Below are positions 42,226 to 51,950 of a stretch of 64,000 nucleotides of DNA, piece by piece. Numbering within the stretch: the first letter of the stretch is position 1; each line of letters begins with the position of its first letter. The DNA comes from Betaproteobacteria bacterium Ga0077523 (GTDB lineage Bacteria; Pseudomonadota; Gammaproteobacteria; Burkholderiales; Ga0077523). The notes beneath the pieces were generated by a model, which saw only the letters and a program-made list of their open reading frames with translations, did not search any database and was not told the origin of the DNA. The stretch spans positions 46,037-110,036 of the forward strand of contig LNDQ01000039.1 in NCBI GenBank assembly GCA_001464695.1, written 5' to 3'. Made by a program: the position numbers and the translations under genes.

Positions 42226-43884
42226 ATGCCCGCACCGCACTTGAAGCACTGGCCCAAGCAGCTTCCGCAACACCTCACGCTGCCCGACACCAGCCTCTGG
42301 ACCAATCTCGCGATATCCGGGCAACGCTATCCACACAAGGCGGTATCGGTGTTCTTCGACACGCGCCTCACGTACCAGCATTTCGTCGCCGAGGCCGAGG
42401 CGCTCGCGGGCTACCTCCAGCACGACTGCGGCATCGCACGCGGCGACCGCGTGCTGCTCGACATGCAGAACTCGCCGCAGTTCGTGCTCGCCTACTACGC
42501 GATCCTGCGGGCCGATGCAGTGGTCGTTCCGGTTTCACCGATGAACGTCACCGACGAACTGGAGCACTACTTCGACGACAGCGGTGCGTCCGTCGCGATC
42601 CTGGGACAGGAGCTGTTCCGACACTTGAAGCCACTCATGGGCACGCGCGTCAAACGCGCCATAGTGGCCGCGTACTCGGACCATCTCACCGCCGCGACGG
42701 AACTCAACGTCCCGGAATTCATCCGCGCGCCGCGCGAGCCCGTCACCGACGCCGGCGCGATCGCATGGACCGACGCGATCGCCATCGGCCGCGCGCCGCG
42801 CGCACCCACCGCGGGTCCCGACGACCTTGCCGCAATCCTCTACACCTCCGGCACCACCGGCAAGCCGAAGGGTTGCATGCACACGCATCGCACGCTCATG
42901 TGCACCGCCGTCGGCGGCGCGCTCTGGGAAGGCATGATGCAGGACTCGGTGGTGCTCGCGACTGCGCCGATGTTCCACGTGACCGGCATGCAGCACAGCA
43001 TGAACGCCGGCCTGTACGCGGGCGCGACCATCGCGTTCCTGCCACGCTGGGATCCAGCCGCGGCGGGCTACCTGATCGAGCGCTATCACGTGACGCACTG
43101 GGCCAACGTGCCGACGATGGTGGTGGACCTGCTCGCGCACCCGTCCACCGCCGACCGCGACCTTTCCTCGCTGCAGAACGTGTTCGGCGGCGGCGCCTCG
43201 ATGCCCGAGGCCGTCGCGGCACAACTCCAGGCGCGCTGCGGCATCGAGTACATGGAAGCCTACGGCATGACCGAGACCATCTCGCAGACGCACGTGAATC
43301 CGCCGCAGCAGTTGCGCAAGCAATGCCTCGGCATCCCGACCTTCGACACGGACTCGTTCGTGATCGACCCGGAGACGCTGAAGCCCCTGCCGCCGGGCGA
43401 AGTGGGCGAGATCGTCTCGGCCGGCCCGCAACTGATGCAGGGCTACTGGAACAACCCGGAGGCGACGCGCGCCACGTTCCTCGAGTTCGAGGGTCGCACC
43501 TATCTGCGCACCGGCGATCTCGGCCGCATGGACGAGGACGGCTTCTTCTACATCGCCGACCGGCTGAAGCGGATGATCAACGCCTCGGGTTACAAGGTGT
43601 GGCCGGCGGAGCTCGAGGCGACGCTGTACAAGCACCCCGACATCAAGGAAGTCGCGATCGTCTCCGCCCCCGACGGCCGGCGCGGCGAAACGGTGAAGGC
43701 CTACGTCGTGCTGAAGGACGGCGCGCGGGGCAAGGTGCAGGCCGACGACATCGTGGCCTGGTCGCGCCAGCACATGGCGGCCTACAAGGTGCCGCGGCAG
43801 GTGGAGTTCACCGACGCCCTGCCGCGCTCGGGCACCGGCAAGATCCAGTGGCGGACCCTGCAGGACAAGGAGTGGGGCCGCTGA
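42226..43884 (+). CDS. AMP-binding acyl-CoA ligase (paralogue 2)
   Basis: A 552-aa ANL ligase; ATG 42226 is chosen by alignment with the 38647 paralogue. An in-frame GTG at 42175 would add 17 residues. The P-loop is YTSGTTGKPKG, A5 YGMTETISQTHVNPP, A7 LRTGDLG, A8 RLKRMINASGYKVWPAELE, and the catalytic lysine lies in RSGTGKIQW. All motifs are intact. It is closely similar to the 38647 protein throughout and follows the azoR gene on the same strand. The acid substrate is unknown; it is cytoplasmic. Confidence 0.92.
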   Translation: MPAPHLKHWPKQLPQHLTLPDTSLWTNLAISGQRYPHKAVSVFFDTRLTYQHFVAEAEALAGYLQHDCGIARGDRVLLDMQNSPQFVLAYYAILRADAVVVPVSPMNVTDELEHYFDDSGASVAILGQELFRHLKPLMGTRVKRAIVAAYSDHLTAATELNVPEFIRAPREPVTDAGAIAWTDAIAIGRAPRAPTAGPDDLAAILYTSGTTGKPKGCMHTHRTLMCTAVGGALWEGMMQDSVVLATAPMFHVTGMQHSMNAGLYAGATIAFLPRWDPAAAGYLIERYHVTHWANVPTMVVDLLAHPSTADRDLSSLQNVFGGGASMPEAVAAQLQARCGIEYMEAYGMTETISQTHVNPPQQLRKQCLGIPTFDTDSFVIDPETLKPLPPGEVGEIVSAGPQLMQGYWNNPEATRATFLEFEGRTYLRTGDLGRMDEDGFFYIADRLKRMINASGYKVWPAELEATLYKHPDIKEVAIVSAPDGRRGETVKAYVVLKDGARGKVQADDIVAWSRQHMAAYKVPRQVEFTDALPRSGTGKIQWRTLQDKEWGR

Positions 43885-43949
43885 CGCCGCGTGGCACCTG
43901 ACCCAGTTCCACCGCGCAACGTCCGCCGCGCACGCAGAAGGACCGGACC

Positions 43950-44579
43950 ATGACCCGACGTTTCGCCGAACTCGCTTTCACGCCGAACGTGTGTGCACAA
44001 CAGGCACGCCGCGGGTCGCGCACGCAATACGCCCGCATGCAGGGCGCGGACGGGCCACCCGATCGCCTGGGACCCGACGAAGCCGGGTTCCTCGAAGAGG
44101 CCGACAGCTGCTACCTCGCCACGGTGAGCGAGACGGGGTGGCCCTACGTCCAGCACCGCGGCGGACCCAAGGGCTTCCTCACCGTGCTGTCGCCTGAGCG
44201 GATCGCGTTCGCGGACTTCCGCGGCAATCTCCAGTACGTCAGCGCCGGGAATGCGGCCGGCAACGATCGCGTCGCACTCATCGTGATGGACTACGTGCAT
44301 CGCAACCGCCTCAAGCTGCTCGGCCATCTGCACTTCGTGGACGTGAACGAGGCCGATGCGGAGGTGGTGCGCAAGGTGTCGCCATCCGGCTACTCCGCCG
44401 TGGTCGAGCGGATTGCCATGATCGACGTGGCAGCCTTCGACTGGAACTGCCCGCAACACATCACGCAACGGTATTCGAGGCAGCAGGTGGAGGTCATGAT
44501 CGACTCCTTGCGCGCCCAGATCGCCAGCCTCGAGCAGAAGCTCGAGGAGACCCGGGGGCGCGGCAGCCAGGCCGACTGA
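43950..44579 (+). CDS. Pyridoxamine-5'-phosphate-oxidase-like flavoprotein
   Basis: A 209-aa protein from ATG 43950 with AGAAGGA upstream. The split-barrel flavin fold is seen as SCYLATVSETGWPYVQHRGGPKGF, AFADFRGNLQYVSAGN and RVALIVMDYVHRNRLKLLG. The last about 40 residues form a short coiled coil (VEVMIDSLRAQIASLEQKLEE). This family includes FMN-binding reductases and detoxifying oxidases of uncertain substrate. It lies just downstream of the acyl-CoA ligase. Confidence 0.85.
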   Translation: MTRRFAELAFTPNVCAQQARRGSRTQYARMQGADGPPDRLGPDEAGFLEEADSCYLATVSETGWPYVQHRGGPKGFLTVLSPERIAFADFRGNLQYVSAGNAAGNDRVALIVMDYVHRNRLKLLGHLHFVDVNEADAEVVRKVSPSGYSAVVERIAMIDVAAFDWNCPQHITQRYSRQQVEVMIDSLRAQIASLEQKLEETRGRGSQAD

Positions 44580-44715
44580 CTCCGACGCGGACATGCAGCC
44601 CGGAGCCAGCGCTCGCTGCCAAGGTACAATCCGGGTCCATCGCGGCACCTCGCCCGCTAAGCGTTTTCCCGATCCCCGGGTGGCCCGGCCCGGATCCGCC
44701 AGAAAGGACGACTTC

Positions 44716-45811
44716 GTGAAATCCCTGTTCCAACTCACCGCCGCCGGTCTGTTGATCGCCTTCGTGACCGGCTGCGCCTCCACGAACAATTCCATGCAGG
44801 AATCAGGATTCGAAGATCGCCCAGCCGTGGATCTGCGCCATCGCCGGCGCACTGGTGGCGGGCGGACTCGCATCGACCGAGAACAAGGAATCGGCGCTGA
44901 TCGGTGCCGCCGTGGGTGGCGGTCTGGGCTGGTGGGCCTGCCGCAGCATGGAAAAGCCGCTGCCGGATGCCGACAAGGACGGCGTACCCGACAAGGTCGA
45001 CATGTGCCCCGACACGCCGTCGGGTTCGCAGGTCACGCCGAACGGCTGCGACGTGAACATCGACACGGATGGTGATGGAATTCCCGATCGCAACGACAAG
45101 TGCGCTGCCACGCTGAAGGGCCTGGAAGTGGACTCGACCGGCTGCCCGGTGAACAAGGATGCCGACGGCGACGGCGTGCCGGACGACCTCGACATGTGCA
45201 TCAACACGCCCGCCGGCGCGAAGGTCCTTGCCAACGGCTGCGAGGAAGACACGGACGGCGATGGTGTTCCCGACACGTCTGACCGCTGCGCCGGCACCCC
45301 GCGCGAAGTCAAGGTGGGGTCCGACGGATGCGCGCTCGATACCGATGCCGACGGCGTTCCGGACGTGCTCGATCGCTGCCCCGACACCAAGCCCGCAGTG
45401 AAGGTCGATACGGCCGGCTGCGAAATGCTCTCGTCCAAGTCCGCATCTCCGCCCGTCGCTCCGATCAAGGACAAGATGGTCCTGAAGGGTGTCAATTTCG
45501 AATCGGGCTCGGCGACGATCACACGGGATTCCTTCCCCACGCTCGACAACGTGGCCCTGCAGCTCAAGGCGAGTCCGGGCACGAAGGTGGAAATTGCCGG
45601 CTTCACCGACAACTCCGGCACGGACGTGCTGAACCGTGCACTGTCGCAGCGCCGTGCCGAAATGGTGATGTCCTATCTCATCTCCAAGGGCGTCCCAGCC
45701 GCGAACCTGGTCGCGAAAGGCTACGGCCCCGATCAACCCATCGCCGACAACGCATCCGATGACGGCCGTGCGCAGAATCGCCGGGTCGAACTGCGGCTGC
45801 TCGGCAACTAG
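44716..45811 (+). pseudogene. OmpA-family lipoprotein with TSP3 repeats, disrupted by a +1 frameshift
   Basis: GTG 44716, with AAAGGACG upstream, starts a lipoprotein signal (MKSLFQLTAAGLLIAFVTGC, lipobox VTGC). About 28 codons in, the frame runs into shadow sequence, while the rest of the protein continues in another frame from about 44801 (NQDSKIAQPWICAIAGALVAG). Removing one G at 44799/44800 restores a 364-aa protein. The body has five thrombospondin-3-like calcium repeats (DADKDGVPDKVDMCPDTP and similar), then an OmpA peptidoglycan-binding domain ending RAQNRRVELRLLGN. The 318-residue downstream frame could be made from GTG 44855 but would lack export. A sequencing error is possible. Confidence 0.75.
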
Positions 45812-45885
45812 GTACCGAGCATGAAGCCACGACGGGCGCTGCGAAACTCGCGGCGCCCGTTGTGCTTGCGGCCAGGAACACGCAG

Positions 45886-47193
45886 ATGAACGCTCCCGCC
45901 TTCGCACCGCTGGACGCCGCCATCGAGGCCGAGCTGCTTGCCTCGGTGGACGCACTCGAGCCTGACCTGGTCGCGCTCCTGGCCACCCTCGTGCGCTTTC
46001 CGAGCCTCATGGGCGAGGAGACTTCGGCACAGGACTACATGGAGGGGCTCTTCCGCGGACTGGGTCTCAAGGTCGATCGTTTCGAAGTGCGCGACGACGA
46101 TCTGAAGGCCATGCCCGGCTACGCGCCGCCCACCGGTCATTGGGCGCGGCACGACAACGTCGTGGGTGCACACCTACCGCGCGCGACGATCGGACGCTCG
46201 CTCATCCTGAACGGTCACATCGACGTCGTGCCGATCGGTGCCGCCGAGCTCTGGAGTGCCCCGCCGTTCGAACCGGTGGTTCGCGACGGACGCCTGTACG
46301 GGCGCGGCGCCGGCGACATGAAGGCCGGTATCGCTGCCTACGTGATCGCGTTCGAGGCACTGCAGCGCATCGGCATGCAACCGGCGGCCCCGGTGTGGCT
46401 GCAATCGGTGGTCGAAGAGGAATGCACCGGCAACGGCGCGCTCGCGTGCCTGCATCGCGGCTATCGCGCCGACGCGGCATTGATACCGGAACCGTTCGAT
46501 CACGCCATCCTGCACGCGCAGGTGGGGGTGATCTGGCTCGCGGTGGATGTGTACGGCCGTCCGGCGCACGTGCTCAATGTGAAGAGCGGCATCAATGCGA
46601 TCGAAGCCGCGTTCGCGCTGTATCAGGGCCTCACCACGTTGCGCGACGAATGGAATCGTCCGGAGCGACGGCACACCGCCTACGCGGACCACGAACACTC
46701 GATCAATTTCAATCTCGGCCGCATCCACGGCGGCGAGTGGGCCTCGTCGGTGCCGACCAAGTGCACCATCGAAGTCCGTTGCGGCATTCCGGTGGGCATG
46801 GCCGCGGCCGATGGCCGTGCGGCCATCGAGGATCGCATCGCCCGCACGTTGCAGACCGACCCGCGACTCGCTGGCGTGCAGCACCGCGTGCGCTATGCCG
46901 GTTTCCAGTCCGAAGGGTGCGTCGTGCCCAAGGACCTGCCGATGATGCAACTGCTCGCGCAGACCCACGAGCGCGTGATGGGCTCGCCACCGGGCTGGCT
47001 CGCCAGCACCGCCACCACGGATGCGCGCGTGTTCAATCTGTACGGCGCCACCCCCGCCACCTGCTACGGCCCGGAAGCCACGCACATCCATGGCATCGAC
47101 GAATCGGTCTCGTTGCCGAGTACCCTCAAGGTAGCCCGGGTGCTGGCGCTCTACATCGCGCGCTGGTGCGGCCTGGAGAAGCGCGGGCGATGA
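45886..47193 (+). CDS. M20-family metallopeptidase (ArgE/DapE-like)
   Basis: A 435-aa hydrolase; ATG 45886 is preferred over GTG 45862. Metal-site motifs are GHIDVVP, GRGAGDMKAG and VVEEECTGNGA (catalytic Glu and bridging ligand), with DARVFNLYG and a C-terminal THIHGIDE supplying the last His. A dimerisation lid lies between (GRPAHVLNVKSGINAIEA). Members cleave acyl- or carbamoyl-amino acids and dipeptides, so it also belongs to the amide-hydrolysis theme. Its stop overlaps the NlpC gene start. The exact substrate is not known. Confidence 0.92.
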   Translation: MNAPAFAPLDAAIEAELLASVDALEPDLVALLATLVRFPSLMGEETSAQDYMEGLFRGLGLKVDRFEVRDDDLKAMPGYAPPTGHWARHDNVVGAHLPRATIGRSLILNGHIDVVPIGAAELWSAPPFEPVVRDGRLYGRGAGDMKAGIAAYVIAFEALQRIGMQPAAPVWLQSVVEEECTGNGALACLHRGYRADAALIPEPFDHAILHAQVGVIWLAVDVYGRPAHVLNVKSGINAIEAAFALYQGLTTLRDEWNRPERRHTAYADHEHSINFNLGRIHGGEWASSVPTKCTIEVRCGIPVGMAAADGRAAIEDRIARTLQTDPRLAGVQHRVRYAGFQSEGCVVPKDLPMMQLLAQTHERVMGSPPGWLASTATTDARVFNLYGATPATCYGPEATHIHGIDESVSLPSTLKVARVLALYIARWCGLEKRGR

Positions 47194-47696
47194 ACGCGCG
47201 CTGCACGCTGCTGGCGGCGGTCGTTCTCGGACTCGCCGGCTGCGCGCAGCAACCCATCACCGAGCACGAGGCCACACCGGTCCTCGAACCCGGGCAGCAA
47301 CCGTCGCCGGCGCAATCACGCGCGGGTGACGCCGCCATCTTCGCCATGGCCCAACTGGGCAGCCCGTACAAGTACGGCGGCACGTCGCCCGCGGGCTTCG
47401 ACTGCAGCGGGCTGGTGCGCTACAGCTACGGCCTCGTCGGAGTCACCTTGCCGCGCGACACGCGCGAACAGCGCAAGGTGACCCGCCGCCTCGAACCGGA
47501 CGAAGATTGGACGGCCGGCGACCTGCTGTTCTTCCGATTCGGCGGCAAGAACGGACTGCACGTCGGCGTGTGGGTCGGCAATGGCGAGTTCGTGCATGCC
47601 CCCTCGAGTGGCGGCAAGGTGCGCGTGGAGCGTTTCGACGCGCCGCACTGGCAGAAGCGTTTCATCGAAGCCCGGCGGGTCGAATCCGCCGCCTGA
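47190..47696 (+). CDS. NlpC/P60-family peptidoglycan hydrolase lipoprotein
   Basis: A 168-aa lipoprotein from ATG 47190, overlapping the previous TGA (ATGA). The signal ends in lipobox LAGC with Cys18. The catalytic Cys is in [12 protein letters not shown], the His in GLHVGVWVG, and a third polar residue in FVHAPSSG. These enzymes cut peptide bonds in peptidoglycan stems from the outer-membrane face. It sits between an M20 peptidase and mscL. Confidence 0.92.
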   Translation: MNARCTLLAAVVLGLAGCAQQPITEHEATPVLEPGQQPSPAQSRAGDAAIFAMAQLGSPYKYGGTSPAGFDCSGLVRYSYGLVGVTLPRDTREQRKVTRRLEPDEDWTAGDLLFFRFGGKNGLHVGVWVGNGEFVHAPSSGGKVRVERFDAPHWQKRFIEARRVESAA

Positions 47697-47812
47697 CCGG
47701 GACTTCGAGCAGCGTTGTCCGGGAGCAGCGTCTTGCCGTAGCATCGGCGCCGGCTGCCCACGCAAGGAAGTCACGCCGGCGGCATGACCACCATCAACAG
47801 GAGATCCCTCGC

Positions 47813-48235
47813 ATGAGCTTCGTGTCGGAATTTCGCGAATTCGCGATGAAAGGCAACGTCGTCGACCTCGCCGTAGGCGTGATCATCGGCGGTGCGTTCG
47901 GCAAGATCGTCGATTCCATCGTTGGCGATCTCATCATGCCGGTGGTGGGCCGCATCTTCGGCGGCCTCGACTTCAGCAACTTCTTCATCGCCTTGAAGGA
48001 TGTGCCGCCGGGCACGGCCATGACTCTCGCCGAAGTGAAGAAGGCCGGCGTGCCGGTGTTCGCCTACGGCAACTTCATCACCATTTCGATCAACTTCATC
48101 CTGCTCGCCTTCATCATCTTTCTCATGATCAAGCAGATGAACCGGATGAAGCGCGCCGAGCCGGCACCACCGGCACCGCCGACACCGGAGGAAGTGCTGC
48201 TGCTGCGCGAGATCCGCGACAACTTGAAGCGCTGA
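47813..48235 (+). CDS. mscL: Large-conductance mechanosensitive channel
   Basis: A 140-aa inner-membrane channel with ATG 47813 and AACAGGAGAT upstream. TM1 is [18 protein letters not shown], the constriction region, and TM2 is [20 protein letters not shown]. The cytoplasmic tail reads [18 protein letters not shown], the typical C-terminal helix. MscL opens on osmotic downshock to release solutes. All family landmarks are in place; length is normal. Confidence 0.97.
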   Translation: MSFVSEFREFAMKGNVVDLAVGVIIGGAFGKIVDSIVGDLIMPVVGRIFGGLDFSNFFIALKDVPPGTAMTLAEVKKAGVPVFAYGNFITISINFILLAFIIFLMIKQMNRMKRAEPAPPAPPTPEEVLLLREIRDNLKR

Positions 48236-48287
48236 CGCTGCCATCGGTCTGCGCCGAGAGAACCTTCACGGTTGGCCTGAAGGCAGC

Positions 48288-48375
48288 TCTCAACGCGGCG
48301 GACACGGCGGACGCGGCGGAAACCCGGAAGCAAAATCTGCAGGTTCCGCCTTACCCCGCGTCCGCCGCGTTGATC
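48288..48375. repeat. Inverted arms of ACGCGGCGGAC repeats, family 2-like
   Basis: TCAACGCGGCGGACACGGCG and further GGACGCGGCGGA units on the left are matched by CCCGCGTCCGCCGCGTTGA on the right, about 25 bases apart. It has the same architecture as the ACGAAGG blocks at 35317 and 54647 but with a different unit. It lies after mscL. Confidence 0.65.
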
Positions 48376-48450
48376 GGGGGTGCACAGCCCTCCTGTATCC
48401 AGCCTCGCGGCGCGGAACCGGTCACTGCGCGGCGTCTGTGCACGCCGCGC

Positions 48451-49176
48451 TCATTTCGGCGCAGGCTCCGGCTTTGCCGATTCGGGCTTTGACGCTTCGG
48501 ACTTCGGCGCGGCCTCGGCCTTCGGGGCTTCCACGATCTGCACACCGGCAGGCGGCACGAACAGCGTCTTGTCCACCGCAAGTCCGCGCTCGTAGCGAAG
48601 GTAGCGCACCGCGAGCGCCCGCTCTCCCACCGTCACGACCACCTGGAACGGTACGCCGTCGGACTTGCGCGTGAAGAGCGACATCTTGCGTCCCGCCACC
48701 TCCACGGTGGTTTCGATGCAGGTGATGCCGGCCACGGATTTTTCGCCCGCTTCCTTCGCGCCCTTCTCGCGGAAGTATTCCACTTCACTGCCCATCTCGA
48801 GCTTGGCGATCTCGTCGTTGCCGTCGGCGGTGAAGACGGGGAACTTGACCTTGTAGGTCGGTCCCGGGTCGAGTTCATGCTTGCCGCGCTTGGCCACGCG
48901 ATCGATCACCCAGATGTCAGGCTGCGCCACGACCACCAGGCGCTGTTCGCCGTTGTCGGGATTGACCACCTCCTCGAGGCGCAGGTGGGTGTCGCCCACC
49001 CGCCAGACCTTCTTGGGCTGCGCAAGGAAGCTGTCGGGAGCGAGCCCGAAGGCGACGAGCTGATACTCGATGAACAGCATCTTCGCATCGTCGGCAGCGC
49101 GTACCGGGGCGCCGGCCGCCAGCAGCAACGCCAGCGTAGCGAACCGCAACCAATGTCGCATCCTAGTTCCGTCCAT
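48451..49176 (-). CDS. Exported protein of unknown function
   Basis: A 241-aa secreted protein. ATG 49176 is chosen for GGAGGACG upstream; ATG 49161 is another option. Signal peptide near residues 1-27 ends VRA. The centre has a VWRVGDTHLRLEEVVNPDNGEQRLVVVAQPDIWVID beta-rich region and TCIETTVEVAGRKMSLFTRK. The C-terminus is Ala/Glu/Pro/Lys-rich (EAPKAEAAPKSEASKPES), a likely unstructured tail. I do not recognise the family. It follows the MoxR/VWA operon on the same strand, about 170 bases downstream. Confidence 0.65.
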   Translation of the reverse strand: MDGTRMRHWLRFATLALLLAAGAPVRAADDAKMLFIEYQLVAFGLAPDSFLAQPKKVWRVGDTHLRLEEVVNPDNGEQRLVVVAQPDIWVIDRVAKRGKHELDPGPTYKVKFPVFTADGNDEIAKLEMGSEVEYFREKGAKEAGEKSVAGITCIETTVEVAGRKMSLFTRKSDGVPFQVVVTVGERALAVRYLRYERGLAVDKTLFVPPAGVQIVEAPKAEAAPKSEASKPESAKPEPAPK

Positions 49177-49308
49177 GTCGTCCTCCATCGATCGGCGTGA
49201 AGGCCGCCGGTGTCCGAATGTATCGGATGATACCGGCTCACCCACCTTCTTGAGAGGCATCGAAGGGCTGAGGTGTCAGTGACCGCGGCGGGAGCGCCAC
49301 AGGATTCG

Positions 49309-49346
49309 CCCCCTCGGGGGGAGAGGCCGCAGGCCTATCGGGGGGG
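49309..49346. repeat. GC-rich inverted repeat, family 4, copy 2
   Basis: CGCCCCCTCGGGGGGAGAGGCC, then GCAGGCCTATCGGGGGGGC. It lies between the VWA operon end and the exported protein start. It could act as a transcript 3' structure; no T-run is visible. Confidence 0.55.
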
Positions 49347-49348
49347 CG

Positions 49349-51940
49349 TCACCTCGCCACCGGCTCCGCCCTTCCGATTCGCGGGACGCGCCGCACGGCG
49401 AGATCGAGCAGGTAGCCGAGCAGCGCCAGCGCCGCGAACCACGGCCACAAGGCAAGCGGTCGCGTTGCGCGGTCACCGAGTGGCGCGAACACGTCCGCCG
49501 GTTCCGGCGCGAACTTGCCGCCGGTCTGTTCGGCGATCGCCTGCAGCAGGGCCTCGTCGGGCGGCCGCAAGCGCAGTTCGTCAGGATAGGGCCGGTGCAA
49601 TGCCTGCACCCCCGCGCGCGCCACGAGGGCCTTAGGCACGCCGCCGCCCTCGATCAACTCGAAACGCCAGGGCGCGCGGCCAGTTCCAGCAAGCGGCATG
49701 CGGACTTCGTATCGCCCCGGGCCGACCTGCGACATGGGCACCACGCGCGTCGCGCCGTCGGGCAGCGTCGCCTTCACCTGGGGCCGCAGGTCGTTGCGGA
49801 AGCCACCGCCGGCATCGAGTGCGGCCAGGCGAATGACGGCACCCGAGTCGTCGCGCGTTGCCTCGAAACGCACGTCTTCCCCGGCGTCGCGGCGCATCGT
49901 CTCGCGCACGAGCTGGCTCCACAGCTTGCCGTAGCCGGGCCAGCCCAGCCAGTCGGCTGCCCAGCGGTTCTTCGCATCCGACGTGAACACAGCCGTCTTG
50001 CCGAGACCATACTGCCAGCGCGCCAGCAAGGGGGCACCGGTCTCGGTCGAGAGCGTGAGTTCGGCACCGTCCTTCAGCTTCGTGCTGGCGTAGCCGCGCA
50101 GCCGTGGCGCGCGCTCGAAGTCGATGCCGCGGATCGCTTCGGCCTTGCGGCGCGGTACCGCGCGCACCGGTTCCTCCACCAGACTCTCGTTGACGATCCG
50201 CTTGGTCTCGTCGATGAAGATCTTCGGCACCAGATCGGGGCTCACCGTGTAGTAGTGGCGGCCCTTGCCCCAATTGGCGATGCTCTCCATCAACGCCGTG
50301 TCGGCCTCGGCGCCGATCGCCACCGTGCTCACGGTGATGTTGGCTTCCGCCATGCGTTTGACCAGCCGCTGGAAATCGGCGGGCTGCGTATCGCCGTCGG
50401 ACAGCAGGATCACGTGCTTCGACTTGGAAGGGTTGTCGACCAGCAGCCGATAGGCCGATTGCAGCGCCGGATAGATGTTGGTCTGGCCGCTCGCGGTGAA
50501 GCGCGAGATCTGATCCTCCGCGCGGCGCTTGCTGCGCACCGGCGCCAGCGGCACCGTCTGCTCGGGCTGCGAATCGAAGGTGATGACGCCGAAGCGGTGG
50601 TTCTCGTCCAGCAAATCGAGAGCACCCAGCGTCGCGGCCTTGGCGAGATCGAGCTTGCGCCCCTTCATGCTGTAGGAGCGGTCGAGCGCGATCACGAGGG
50701 CGAGTTCGCGCCGCTTCTCCTGCGCCTCGAAGGTCACCGGCAGCACCTTCTCGACGGCCGACTCGCGCCACCCGGATTCACCGTACGTACTGGCACCCGC
50801 TGCAAAGAGGAGACCGCCGCCGCCATCGCGCACCCAGCTCGCCAAAGCCTGCATCCGCGCCGCGCTCACGTCCTTCGCCGCGACGTCGCTCAGTATCACG
50901 GCATCGATGCCATCGTAGCCGGCCACCTTGTCGGGCAATGCCGCAGGCACGACGGCATCGGCTTCGATGCCCTCGCGCACCAGAGCGTCGCGCAAGGGCC
51001 CACCGGCTTCCCCCGAGCCTTCGACGTACCACACGCGGGGACGTCCACGAACCGATACCGATTGCGTGTAGCGATCGTTGTCGTGAGCCTCGTCGCCCTC
51101 CGCGCTGACCGAAGCTTCGAGCGCCGTCGCACCGGCAGCCTGAATCTTCACCGTGAACACGACCACGTTCACGCCAGCATCGAGGGTGACCGACTTCTGC
51201 GCGACCGGCTTGCCGTCGCGGGCGAGAGTCACCCGGGCCCGCGTGCCGGTCTGTGCCTGTACCCTCACCTTGACCAGCCCCGGTTCGTCGCGGCGCCAGT
51301 CGCGTGGCGTATCGATGCCTTCGATCCATGCGTCATTGCCGGAGCGCACCGACGCTGCGCTGGTGAAGACCCGCACGCCATCGCGGCGCAAGCGTTCCAC
51401 GGCGTGCCAGGTGTCGCCGCTGGTGGCCACGCCATCGCTGATGAGCACCAGGCGCTTGACGCGATGGGGAGTGAAGGCATCGCGGCCGGTGTCGAGCGCC
51501 GTCTCGAGATCAGTCCCATCCCGATCCAGCGCCGAGGCGCTGCCTCCGCCGGCACCACGGACCGGAAGCGCACGGATCGCCTCGGCATCGGTCGCGAGCC
51601 GGGCCGACGCCGCGAATGCGACGAAGCGCGCGTCGTGGGACGGGCCCTTGGTCTCGGTGCGCTCGATCCAGCGGATCGCGGCATCGATGAACGCAGGATC
51701 GACGCTCCGCGACACGTCCAGCGCATAGACCACGGATATCGCTTCGGTACGCGCAAGCCACACCGGTTGCATCAGCGCGACCACCGCGGCGGCGATGGCG
51801 GCAATTCGCAACCCGGCCACCCACGGCCGGCGGCCGGGTGACAGGGCCGTCTCGGTGCGACGGGCGACCCACAGCGTGAACAACACGCCGACGGGCAGCA
51901 GCACCAGCGGCCACCAGGTCTCGATGGCGAAAGCGCTCAC
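49349..51940 (-). CDS. Membrane protein with two VWA domains and a GATase1-like domain
   Basis: An 863-aa inner-membrane protein. Two N-terminal helices (about 8-24 and 43-61) lead to a first VWA domain with MIDAS ALDVSRSVD at about 70-80. A glutamine-amidotransferase-like fold (DAVILSDVAAKDVS, GGGGLLFAAGAS) follows. A second VWA with ALDRSYSMKG lies near the middle, then a beta-rich domain and a C-terminal helix (PLALWPWFAALALLGYLLDLA). Both MIDAS sites keep D-x-S-x-S. It is the distal VWA protein of the MoxR operon, likely binding divalent metal in a membrane chaperone complex. Function is not established. Confidence 0.85.
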   Translation of the reverse strand: MSAFAIETWWPLVLLPVGVLFTLWVARRTETALSPGRRPWVAGLRIAAIAAAVVALMQPVWLARTEAISVVYALDVSRSVDPAFIDAAIRWIERTETKGPSHDARFVAFAASARLATDAEAIRALPVRGAGGGSASALDRDGTDLETALDTGRDAFTPHRVKRLVLISDGVATSGDTWHAVERLRRDGVRVFTSAASVRSGNDAWIEGIDTPRDWRRDEPGLVKVRVQAQTGTRARVTLARDGKPVAQKSVTLDAGVNVVVFTVKIQAAGATALEASVSAEGDEAHDNDRYTQSVSVRGRPRVWYVEGSGEAGGPLRDALVREGIEADAVVPAALPDKVAGYDGIDAVILSDVAAKDVSAARMQALASWVRDGGGGLLFAAGASTYGESGWRESAVEKVLPVTFEAQEKRRELALVIALDRSYSMKGRKLDLAKAATLGALDLLDENHRFGVITFDSQPEQTVPLAPVRSKRRAEDQISRFTASGQTNIYPALQSAYRLLVDNPSKSKHVILLSDGDTQPADFQRLVKRMAEANITVSTVAIGAEADTALMESIANWGKGRHYYTVSPDLVPKIFIDETKRIVNESLVEEPVRAVPRRKAEAIRGIDFERAPRLRGYASTKLKDGAELTLSTETGAPLLARWQYGLGKTAVFTSDAKNRWAADWLGWPGYGKLWSQLVRETMRRDAGEDVRFEATRDDSGAVIRLAALDAGGGFRNDLRPQVKATLPDGATRVVPMSQVGPGRYEVRMPLAGTGRAPWRFELIEGGGVPKALVARAGVQALHRPYPDELRLRPPDEALLQAIAEQTGGKFAPEPADVFAPLGDRATRPLALWPWFAALALLGYLLDLAVRRVPRIGRAEPVAR

Positions 51941-51950
51941 CGTTGCGCCC

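Noticed and set aside
44735..45955. 406-codon minus-strand frame opposite the OmpA-like gene
   Set aside because: The sense strand carries TSP3 repeats and the OmpA domain; the antisense frame mirrors those repeats.
49595..51841. 748-codon plus-strand frame opposite the double-VWA gene
   Set aside because: Composition is His/Arg/Gln-rich shadow type and the minus-strand protein explains the region.
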